64,000 nt of DNA. It comes from Buxus sempervirens (lineage: Eukaryota > Streptophyta > Magnoliopsida > Buxales > Buxaceae). The notes beneath the pieces were generated by a model, which was given only the letters and a program-made list of their open reading frames with translations, did no database searches and was not told where the DNA came from. Position 1 is the first letter of the stretch, and every line of letters begins with the position of its first letter. A program made the translations under genes and the position numbers. The stretch covers positions 60,743,915 to 60,807,914 of the forward strand of contig OX387183.1 of NCBI GenBank assembly GCA_947561395.2, in the 5' to 3' direction. Positions 46,130-56,087 of this stretch are shown one piece after another.

Positions 46130-48572
46130 TGTGCGCACCCCCCTTTCGCGGTTCGAGGTTTCGGGCCGCACGACGAGGTGCATGTAGAAGTGATGCTCGC
46201 CTCGGGACTGATTTGGAATTTGGAGTCGCCACTGCCTGAGAGGTGCAGGCAGACACAAAGGGGCACCTATCCGGGCCTAATTAATCTGGTCTGCGGCTTA
46301 TTAGAGTTCTGAGCAAGTTCTCGGTTACGTCTAGGGAAGCCCGAAGACACCCTAGCCCGCCCCGTCGATTGACAGGTCCCGTGGGTCTCCTTGGTCTTGA
46401 GTCAACTTAGTTTTCACCCAATTCCTAAGCCAGCATGCACACCTATTTTGTCTGGTGGGACCCTCTGAAGGTGTGGGTCCCTTTTATTTTAATTTTATCT
46501 TTTTTATTTATCTAAGTGAGGTGGGTCGGACCCGGGTCCCGTTGGAAGACCCGTGGACTGCCATGGTTGGGCCTTGGGCCCAGTTGGGTTATTGGGTAAC
46601 CCATTTGGTTATTTTATTATTTTATTTATTTACACTTTAGGTTTGGGCTTAGTGGGCTTGGAATGGGCCCATTGCCAAAGTCAAGTGGCCTTGGGCCCGT
46701 TTATTGAAAATGGGCCCGGTTTGGGCCGGTCTATGGTGGGCCCCACAAGTGGGCCCAGGGTAGTCTTAATGGGCCTATCTAGGCCCAAAGTCCAAAAATG
46801 GGCTTAAGATAACCCAAGTGGTTTAAGGGAATGGTTCAAGCCGGTTTAGACCGGATTAGGTCCAACCGAACCAAGAAATTACACTTTTTACATCATTTTT
46901 ACAAGTGCCCGTATTTTCTCTACGGTCCAGCCTGACCGTGGATTGACTACGGTCTCTTCTGCCCGTGAAGCAAACACGGTCCAGGCTGGACCGGCCTGAG
47001 TTTACGGGCGCAACTCAGTTTGCCCGTTTGCTGCCGATTCTTCCTGGGATCACTCCGGCTGTCTTCTTGGGATCTTCAATGACTTCTGTGGTGATTCCAG
47101 GGCCTTTAGGATTCTTCATTTCCTTCTTTTGGCTTGAAAAGGACATTCTTCTTCTTTGATTTTTCTTGAAGAAACCGGCTCATTTCTTGTTTGTTTACCT
47201 CCAGATGTAAAAATAGGACATATGGTATTTACAGGGAATTGAACATCCTTAAAGAAGTCATATCCCCATCATGGAATAAGAAGGATCATTAGTTGATTCT
47301 TAGTGTCCAAAGGACACTTCTTTTCTTTTTTTTTTCTTTTCCTTTTTATGATCAACTCCTTTTAGCTTGCCATGACTTAAGAGGGAACAACAAAAGGGTT
47401 AGTAGAAACTGTAGAATGTACAATAACTTAAAAAAGAAATTAAAGCTTATCTCATTGTATTTAAATGGATGAAAAAATACTTACAATACTATTTATGACT
47501 ATCTTGAATGGTCCTTCTGAATTTGAGCAATTTCGGCAGCGCTTCCGCGTCCTCCGAGGAATTCTAGATGGATTTCAGCAGGGGTTTGGTGGGTTGTTTA
47601 TACTTACAAGATGAAAGAGGGAATTAGGACATGGTTTATGCAAGGTGAGGGGTATTTTAGGAATAAAATAGGTTTGGGTTGAGGGGTGGTAGCATTTGGG
47701 CAGGGATTGGCCGTGGAAAACTCCAAGAGGGAGAGGGGGTAGGCCAGGGGAGAAGGCTTGCTCAAATGAGGGGGGTGGCCTCTCTATTTATAGGCAAAAT
47801 TTTCGTGCCCGTATTTGAACTACGGGCATGCCTTGCCCGTACTTTAAGTACGGGCGTGCCTTGCCCGTAATTCAATTACGGGCGAAAAACGAATATTTGC
47901 AATTATCGCAGATTCTTCCGTACGGGACGCGTGTCCCGCCACGCGTCCCCTTCTAGAAGCTTGCCCGTAGTTGAAGTACGGGCATGCGTCGCCCGTACTT
48001 CAAATACGGTCCCGCACGTTTTTAAAATGTTTGGATTTCAAACCTTTATTCAATTTGGTTTATTTAAAGATTTTTATCCGATTTTTTGATTATTTTATTA
48101 TAAAACGAGATTCTCTTATTAAAATAATATTAAAAGATCATTTTTATTTATTTAATTCATCTATTCTGCTTTTTGCTGCTGTTTTGCCACATGGGCAGCT
48201 TTTCTTTGAAACTTCAACTGCCCATAACTTTTCCGTCCGATGTCCGATTTCAGCAAATTTGGTGTCGTTGGAATCAGCTCGGAATGCTCTATCCAATGGG
48301 ATCAAATTGGACAGTTGAATTGGGGCCGAGCAAAAAGTCAACTTTCGCTCCCCCAAAAGTTTGACCGGCTTATAACTTCCTCATCCGGACTCCGATTCCA
48401 GCAAACTCAGTTGCATTAGAACCGTGTCGAAATGCTCTTTTCAATGAGAGGAAGTTTGATGGCCAATTCTCTTTGGATCAAAAAGTCAAATTTTGGCCCC
48501 CTCAGGGTTTGACTTTTTAATTGAAATTTTCATTTTCTGCATTTTTTGGGGTGCAAAAATCAGGTGCTAACA
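46130..48572 (-). repeat. Gypsy 3' LTR
   Basis: It is nearly identical to 56088-58530 over its full 2443 bp. The outer edge abuts the target duplication GTGGG and the inner edge abuts a purine-rich tract on the minus strand (AAAGAGGGGCAGC). Confidence 0.97.
47803..48007. repeat. Cluster of short palindromes GCCCGTA...TACGGGC in the LTR
   Basis: Near-perfect hairpins with arms GCCCGTA/TACGGGC and 6-7-bp loops occur at about 47808-47827, 47839-47857, 47861-47882 and 47965-47990, with a weaker one at the end. The same cluster is in the other LTR (57761-57965). Each hairpin loop is an AT-rich 'tttgaac' or 'tttaag'-like sequence. Confidence 0.85.
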
Positions 48573-49569
48573 GCTGCCCCTCTTTGCCGGAGTCACCTTG
48601 GGGATGAACGGCAAAGAAGAAAAAGAACCTTATTTTTGCACCTCGCATTTCTGTCGACATGATCAACGAGCTCAAGTCCTCTTGATTTTCAAAGCAGCGG
48701 AAACACGAAACGGTTTCCACTAAGTTTTTCGGAGCCTGCTCACCCACACTTCGCGGGCTTCTTGGAGCAACCCCTGATTGGTTTCTACTTGGATCTCGAA
48801 GCTTGCTCACCCACACTTCGCGGGTTTCTTGGAGCAATTTCTTGATTTTAATTTAGATTTTAAAAGGGATGGGATTGGACTTAAGCTCACCAACCTGTTT
48901 CGGCATCGATGCAAGATGCTCAACAATGTTCTTTTCTTCTTGTTTTGTTCCATTAAAGCTTTTAGGTGATTTCCAATTTGTGGCTTCCTTTTATCTTTCA
49001 GCAGATTTAGAGTTTTTTTTTTTTTTTTTTAGAGCTTAGAGGCTAGATGAGGGTTGATGATGGTGGTTCAGGAATGAAGGAGTCTGGAGGAGGCTGCCTT
49101 GCTACTGTCTGTCATCCGGAGAACCTCACACACCTGACCTAATCTATTTACAAAAGTGGTAAATCAAAAATTACAAAAGGGCCAATTTTGCCCAGAATTT
49201 CTTCATTCTGCTTTCTTCTTGAGAACTTAAGAACTTCACCGCTCTTTTTTCATGGCATGGCCTTCTCAGCTTGGGGAAGAGTTCCTCCATCAGCTTCTCT
49301 TGTGATAAGGTAGAGGTTCCCTGGTTTGGAATGGCTTCATTGGGGATTGGTGGGAACTTCTATCGTCTTTTCTCTTTTTGCTTTTTTCACTTGGTTAGGA
49401 GCTTCTGCTGAGTATGGGTACTCTGTGGGGATGAAGGCTCCTTGCCTTGGCTTTCTACTTGGCCTTTTTCAGTCTTGTTTGTTTTTCTAGCCTCAAGGCG
49501 TTTCATGATGACCTGCCAAGATCTCACAAAGTAGTGAGGCATTGAAATCAAGAAGATAAGCAGCAGAAT

Positions 49570-49612
<43 letters not shown>
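49570..49612. repeat. Poly-T tract of 43 bases
   Basis: An uninterrupted T run lies in the non-coding part of the Gypsy element downstream of gag. Similar but interrupted T-rich runs occur at 49013-49031 and 54590-54658. It may be a site of sequencing length error. Confidence 0.9.
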
Positions 49613-49615
<3 letters not shown>

Positions 49616-51198
49616 CAAGTGATCTTTAAAAGAAAAGGCAAGACCAGCGATCACGGTGATTTGCCTTGTTAGCTCGAAGTGTTTTTGGACAGTGTGCTCG
49701 ACACGTATTCCCATGAAATTCTTGACTTAGGCCAGCAAGGGTTTAAAAGCTGAGGGGTATTTCAAGGAATGTCCCCCATTTCCCAAGTTTTGGTTTCTCT
49801 CATTTTCTCCTTTTTCTGGATTTGGCAATTGAGAGTTCTACCCTGGGTTAGTGTCTATTCCAGCTTGAGGGTTCTTGACCAAATTTTTGCATATCATGCC
49901 CTTCAGATCAGAGAGGTCTTGAAATTAGGACGAAACGTCAGCTTGGTTTTAAGTCTGAGAAATGAAAGGTGGCAAGGCTCAAAATCTTTTCATTCTCAGG
50001 TTTTACTTTGTGTCTGGCTGAAGCTCGTTCTTCCTCTTTTGGATTCCTTCATCACAAATCTGCACAAATCTGATTGTCACTTCTTCTGTAATCAGAAAGG
50101 ACTTTCTGTTGGGACAAAATGAAGGCCGAGGTTTTGGTTATTGAAAGAAAAGGAATGCGGCTCAAAGTTCTTTTGTAAATGGGTTGAGTCATGTTTTACC
50201 CTTTGATTGCTTGGATTTTGACACCGTCCGTTTCACTTTCCTTTCTTTTCTTTTTGAGACCTTTTGTTTTTTCCTTTATCATTTTTCCTGGGGGCCGATT
50301 TTTGCTTTTTGATTTGCTTGGCCTGCCCCAGTGTGTTTTTTCTTTTCTTTTTCTTTCTTAGCTTTTGCATACTTGCCTCATTTCTTCTTTGTCAAGCACT
50401 ATATTGGGGTATCTGACTTAGTGGGTCAAGAAAGAAAATTGTTAGGCTCAAAGGGTTTGACTAAGGATATGATTTAGGAAATTTTGGGATGCAAAGCAAA
50501 GATGGCCTTTCATCCTTTTACAGAAGTTGTGACAACTTGATTGGATTGTTTCATGCAAATTCATTCAGGAACCTGATTCATCCTTTTTATTTCCTTTTCA
50601 GCTTTTTCCCAGTGTGGGGTGGCTAGACACAACACAGGTATTTGAATAATACGATCAGGCTCACAGTGTTTGACTAGCGATTCTTATGACGAAAGATGCA
50701 CGAAGGATGGCCTCTCATCCTTTCTTAAAGTCATGATTGCTCAAGTCGGCTTTGGCCCTTAGCTGGTTTAGACACTTTCTCTCTCTTCTTTTCTTTTCTC
50801 TTTCCTCTCCAGGGTTATTCTGCCCCAGTGCAAGGATGGGTCTGGGAGAAAAATCAAAGCATAGATCAGGAAATGACTGCCTTTGGCTCAGTCAAGGTTT
50901 TCATGGGACAGTATCCTGCACCCAGCTGAAAACACCTTTGAGCTACTTGGCATTTTTCCATGATCATGGTCTTACCAAAGGGTATGGTCTCAGAACAATG
51001 TCATCACCGACCAAACACTTGCATTTTTTTCTTTTTTTTTCTTTTCTTATTTTTATGTATATATATTTTCAAAAAGTTTGCATGGAAGTAAAAAGTATTT
51101 ACAGAATTACTAATTACCAGGAGAGATTAACAAAAAGGTAAATTTCAAACTTATCCTGGTTATAGTGGATGTTGCATCTTGCAGCCCTGCCAAACCTC

Positions 51199-52770
51199 TC
51201 ACTTTGTCCCGCTAGAAGATGCCTGATGGTCTGGAAGAGGATTAGTCTGGACCCCTACTGGAGGAGTTGTTGCTGGGGGATCGACGGAAATTTGCTTATT
51301 GTCGATCAAATCTTGTATATCATGCCTCAAATCCCAGCAATAGTTAGTATGATGACCAGGAGCTCCCATGTGATATTCGCAGCGCACATTAGGATTGTAA
51401 TTGCGACTATTAGTCGGCTGGTGGGTTGGATCCTTTTTCTGCAAATATCCCTTTTTCAACAAGGTTGGCAGCAATTCTGCAACTGAGTAAGGGAGGGGAG
51501 TGAACACTCTAGTCATTCTTGCTTGGTGTTCCTCTCTGGTCAACCTAGGCCTTCTTGCAGCCTGTGTCTCTTGTCCAGGGTTCTGGTTATTAGGTGCTGA
51601 AAAGTGGTAAGGTCTGTTTTGCTGGACGTAGTTAACATTCTCGTCCTCTTTCTTCTTTTCCGGACCTCTCCCACTAACAGGGCCTCTTCTCTGCTCAGGA
51701 AATCCTGTAACTCTACCAGACTTAACTCCATCTTCTATTCTGTCTGCCACAACCACCAGGTCTGCAAAACTTGCAGCAAACTGCCCCAGCAGCAGTGTAT
51801 AGTATGGTTGCCCCAATGTTGAGATGAACAGGGTTACCATCTCTTTTTCCAGCATAGGCGGCTGAACCATCGCAGCCATCTCCCGCCACCTCTTAGCATA
51901 CTCACGGATGGACTCAGTACTCTTCTTGGTCATTTTTTGTAGCTCCATTCGAGTGGGCAAGACCTCAGTGTTAAACTTGAAGTGCTCAAGGAAAGTACTT
52001 GCCAAGTCATCCCATGTCCTGATTCGGCTCCTGTCTAGACTGGTGAACCATTTCTGTGCTGATCCCGTAAGTGAGCGTTGGAAGAATTGGATCATGATCC
52101 TCTTATCATGCGCATACTGGCACATGTCTCCATAGTACGCTCTGAGGTGTAACAGTGGATCACCACTTCCATCAAATTTTACGAGATCTGGACACTTGAA
52201 TTTTGGCGGAAGCTGTAAATCAGGGAAGAACCCTAGCCTATCCAGTGAGGCTTCCTTTGGCACAGAACTTCGGTTCGCATTCCGTACATGTTCTTTTAAG
52301 GCCTGCACATCGGCTTGCATCGATTCTTGTGCCCGATACCAATCTTCTATTTCATGCCCCATTTCCTGTGGCATGGCAGGGGCTGCTGGAATTCTCAGCT
52401 GTTGCTCTGCTTGGACAGGTAGTGGCTGAGGAACTGGCTGTTCTGGTGGTTGCAAATTCATCTGTGGAATAGCAGGCGGTGGCTGCTCTGGCATGACTGG
52501 TAAAAGCTGAGGAGCCAAGTGCTGTGGTGGCGGTACTCGTGGCTCCTGGGGAGGTACCGGCTGTTGTGGAGGTATCGGCAACTGCTGCTGCGGTTGTGCA
52601 AACTGGGGAGGTACTTGCAGCCTTTCCATTCTCTGCATCATGTTTGCCATCATGGCCGTCATGTGAGCCATTTGCTGGTTAATTCCTGTGATCACTGGAT
52701 GGTCTTCCAGCTTTTCTTGCTCCTGAGGAGGTGGAGGGAGTGCTTGTTCAAGTCCTTCAGCAGGATCCAT
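51199..52770 (-). CDS. Gypsy gag polyprotein (Tat/Ogre-like)
   Basis: A 523-residue open frame starts MDPAEGLEQALPPPPQEQEK. Its first 150 residues are rich in Pro and Gln. The retrotransposon gag domain follows (FKCPDLVKFDGSGDPLLHLR, WFTSLDRSRIRTWDDLASTF, MTKKSTESIREYAKRWREMA, about residues 190-330). A C-terminal C-H-H-C motif, CEYHMGAPGHHTNYCW followed by DLRHDIQDLID, is typical of Tat/Ogre gag. The frame looks whole. It packages element RNA into virus-like particles. No pol frame follows it, so replication would need enzymes from a related element. Confidence 0.92.
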   Translation of the reverse strand: MDPAEGLEQALPPPPQEQEKLEDHPVITGINQQMAHMTAMMANMMQRMERLQVPPQFAQPQQQLPIPPQQPVPPQEPRVPPPQHLAPQLLPVMPEQPPPAIPQMNLQPPEQPVPQPLPVQAEQQLRIPAAPAMPQEMGHEIEDWYRAQESMQADVQALKEHVRNANRSSVPKEASLDRLGFFPDLQLPPKFKCPDLVKFDGSGDPLLHLRAYYGDMCQYAHDKRIMIQFFQRSLTGSAQKWFTSLDRSRIRTWDDLASTFLEHFKFNTEVLPTRMELQKMTKKSTESIREYAKRWREMAAMVQPPMLEKEMVTLFISTLGQPYYTLLLGQFAASFADLVVVADRIEDGVKSGRVTGFPEQRRGPVSGRGPEKKKEDENVNYVQQNRPYHFSAPNNQNPGQETQAARRPRLTREEHQARMTRVFTPLPYSVAELLPTLLKKGYLQKKDPTHQPTNSRNYNPNVRCEYHMGAPGHHTNYCWDLRHDIQDLIDNKQISVDPPATTPPVGVQTNPLPDHQASSSGTK

Positions 52771-53040
52771 TTGGAGTTTTCTTCTTGAACGTAGGAGGTA
52801 CGGGCTGCGATACGCAATCTTGGTACCTTATTCAACAAAAAGACACAAATTAGTATAGAGAATTCATATTACATCAAAATATAATGCATGTTGATGCATG
52901 CCAATGACTTTTTGATTTGATTTATTTTCACTTAATTGATTTTTTTTTTTTTTGAAACTTTTATTCAACAACCAAGGAGGATAATTTAATCTCTTTTTAG
53001 CCGCCATTTGGAGACAAAGGGAGAGTCCCTGAGAATAATC

Positions 53041-54198
53041 TCCTTTTTACCGCCACTTCGGAGGTAAGGAAAGAAGATTTAAGAAAATGATTTCCTTCAA
53101 CCGCCACTTCGGAGGTTGACCGCCACTTCGGAGGTAAGGAAAGAAGATTTTTGAGAATGATTTCCCCCAACCGCCACTTCGGAGGTTGACCGCCACTTCG
53201 GAGGTAAGGAAAGAAGATTTTTGAGAATGATTTCCCTCAACCGCCACTTCGGAGGTTGACCGCCACTTCGGAGGTAAGGAAAGAAGATTTCTGAGAATGA
53301 TTTCCCTCAACCGCCACTTCGGAGGTTGACCGCCACTTCGGAGGTAAGGAAAGAAGATTTCTTAGAATGATTTCCCTCAACCGCCACTTCGGAGGTTGAC
53401 CGCCACTTCGGAGGTAAGGAAAAGAGATTTCTGAAAATGGTTTCCCTCAACCGCCACTTCGGAGGTTGACCGCCACTTCGGAGGTAAGGAAAGAAGATTT
53501 TTGAGAATGATTTCCCCCAACCGCCACTTCGGAGGTTGACCGCCACTTCGGAGGTAAGGAAAGAAGATTTTTGAGAATGATTTCCCTCAACCGCCACTTC
53601 GGAGGTTGACCGCCACTTCGGAGGTAAGGAAAAGGACTGTTACTTCGGAAGTTAGCCTCCACTTCGGAGGAAAGCTCCCTTTTAACCGCCACTTCGGAGG
53701 TAAAGGGAGAGAAGATCCTTGGAAATTATTTCCTTCAACCGCCACTTCGGAGGTTGACCGCCACTTCAGAGGTAAGGAAATAATCCTTGGAAAAGGTTTC
53801 CTTCAACCGCCACTTCGGAGGTTGACCGCCACTTCGGAGGTAAGGAAAGAAGATTTCTGAAAAAGATTTCCTTCAACCGCCACTTCGGAGGTTGACCGCC
53901 ACTTCGGAGGTAAGGAAAGAAGATTTCTGAAAAAGATTTCCCCCAACCGCCACTTCGGAGGTTGACCGCCACTTCGGAGGTAAGGAAAGAAGATTTCTGA
54001 AAAGGATTTCCTTCAACCGCCACTTCGGAGGTTGACCGCCACTTCGGAGGTAAGGAAAGAAGATTTCTGAAAAGGATTTCCCTCAACCGCCACTTCGGAG
54101 GTTGACCGCCACTTCGGAGGTAAGGAAAGAAGATTTCTGAAAATGATTTCCTTCAACCGCCACTTCGGAGGTTGACCGCCACTTCGGAGGTAAGGAAA
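53041..54198. repeat. 70-bp tandem array in the Gypsy leader
   Basis: About 16 units with a 70-bp period each contain 'ccgccacttcggaggt' twice, followed by 'aaggaaagaagatttctgag' and 'atgatttcc'-type spacer. The array breaks register at 53625-53720 and 53775-53800. It lies between the primer-binding site and gag. Tandem arrays are known in the untranslated regions of Tat/Ogre elements. Confidence 0.95.
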
Positions 54199-56066
54199 TA
54201 ATCTCTGGGTTTGGAAACCACAGGAGCTGATTTTGATTTTGGAAATGGATCAGTTTGAAGAATTCGAAGGAATGATAAGGGATTTGGGATGAACAAAAAG
54301 TATTGATTTCTATCAGGATTTGGAAAACTACAAGAGTTGATTTCCCATTCCAATTAACTTTCTTTGAGATCTTTTTTTATCTCTTCTTTTTTTTTTTTCA
54401 GTTTGTCCAATGGCCATTGGCAAAAATCTTGACTTTTTCCTTGACTCTTTTTTTTTTTCGCTTCTTTATTTTGGGCTGTTTCCCAGTCAATTGAAACTTA
54501 GTTTAAGCACAGGGGATTGAAACCATTCTTTCGCCCTAAGGCAAATTTAATGTACACTTAGAGGCAATTCAAATTTTTGAAAATTTTGTTTTTGTTTTTT
54601 TGTTTTTTTTGTTTTTTTGTTTTTTTGTTTTTTTGTTTTTTTATTTTTTTTTGTTTTTTGAAATGAGTTAATCAGGCATGCTTATGCAGATGATTTTGAA
54701 GTGTGTGCACTTGATGCATGAAGATGCGTACACAAAATTAAAACCAACATTACCATTCTGCATAATTAAAAAGTGTGTGCATAGTCCTAAAAGGTTGGTG
54801 CCCCTCGAGGCACGACTTCTAGACATACTTGTGTATGGAAACACATCTGAGTCCAGATCAGCCTTCTTTTGTCTGTCTTTGCTTTCAGGTGTCAGACCAA
54901 AAGATTTAACAATTTGCCAACAAGGACGAAAATTACATGATAATCAAAATCTGCAAAATTTCATCTTAAGGGCTTTTGGGAACCCAGAAGAAGGGTACAG
55001 TTTACTTCAAGGCAGGTAGGCTGAATTCCTAGATCTAGGGTTTTGCCCTTGCTCTGATCTGGCCTGTTTCTGCCTGATTTTCTGATCTGGCCGGCTTTCA
55101 TCTGCTCAAAAGGTCGACTTGGACTCAGAGTGCTCCCAATGGACTCGATGGGTCAAGGCCCATGGTTCACAGGACTCAATGCATGGATCTGAGGTGGTTC
55201 CCCTGATCAAAATTTGGTTGGTTTTCTAAATTAGGGCTAAGGCAGCCCAAGATCTAGGGCTCACTCAATTTAATGCAAAAGAGCGGGGGCACTGCCCCTG
55301 ATGGACTCTTGGATTTTAAATTGATTTTATTTTCCAATATTCACATCCACATCCATATTCACAAAGCTGTGGTTTATCAGAAACAATAGGTGGGGAAAGG
55401 GTACCCAGCCCGAGACATTTGCCTACAAGGGTCTGAGCCAAGTACTAGACCCTCACGTACCACAGCATGAAGCCAGTGGCGCTAAGGAATCCAGAAACCT
55501 GGGGAGATGGGTTTACCCTGCTTTCCCCGGCAAGCCACGGGAGCGTAGAGCTAATACCATCCCAAAAGTAAGTTCATCGTTTGAGAAGGGTGGCTGCTAG
55601 AGAGATCTATGTTTTGGTGAAGAAGAGCAGCATTTCATCAAATCATTCAAAGCGGATCATTCATGCAGACCCCCCCGTGCATGTCACCCCATGCAGTTAA
55701 AAGATCATTCACGGTGTAGTGAAGTGCTCGTGTGTGCAGTAGGGCAAAGTGCTGTGTCTATTTGGGTGATTCTCGGATGATGAGCTGATAAAGGGTTCCT
55801 TAATGTCACTTTTATAGTGAGAGTACAGAACAACATGCAATACGATGTCTGGGTGGATCCCCAGGTAAGTGGGCGGGTCACATTGGTCCCTGTTAAAAAC
55901 CACTTACCTTAGGCGATTATCATGTCCGTTTGACAGGATCCCCCAATATCACGTAATTGCAAGAGTTCCATACCTCACTAAGGTTGGACACAAAGTACTT
56001 CCTAAATTTGCTCATATCCCCCTATGTTGACTCATTTCCTGACCAAGGTTCAATTGGGTTGAGAGG

Positions 56067-56085
56067 TCCCCAGCAGAGTCGCCAA
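56067..56085 (-). other. Gypsy primer-binding site
   Basis: Two bases inside the 5' LTR the minus strand reads TTGGCGACTCTGCTGGGGA. This string is common after LTRs of plant Tat/Ogre-type elements and is thought to pair with tRNA-Arg. The tRNA identity is from memory. Confidence 0.75.
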
Positions 56086-56087
56086 GC

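Noticed and set aside
46455-48364. Several short open frames found identically in both Gypsy LTRs
   Set aside because: They are duplicated because the LTRs are identical; none resembles a known protein, and the region is regulatory.
53047-54086. Open frames of about 85-105 residues with repeated TSEVAVNLRSGG-type text
   Set aside because: They are translations of the 70-bp tandem array on either strand, not protein-coding genes.
53041-54198. CRISPR-like repeat array
   Set aside because: The units are contiguous tandem repeats without unique spacers, in a plant retroelement.
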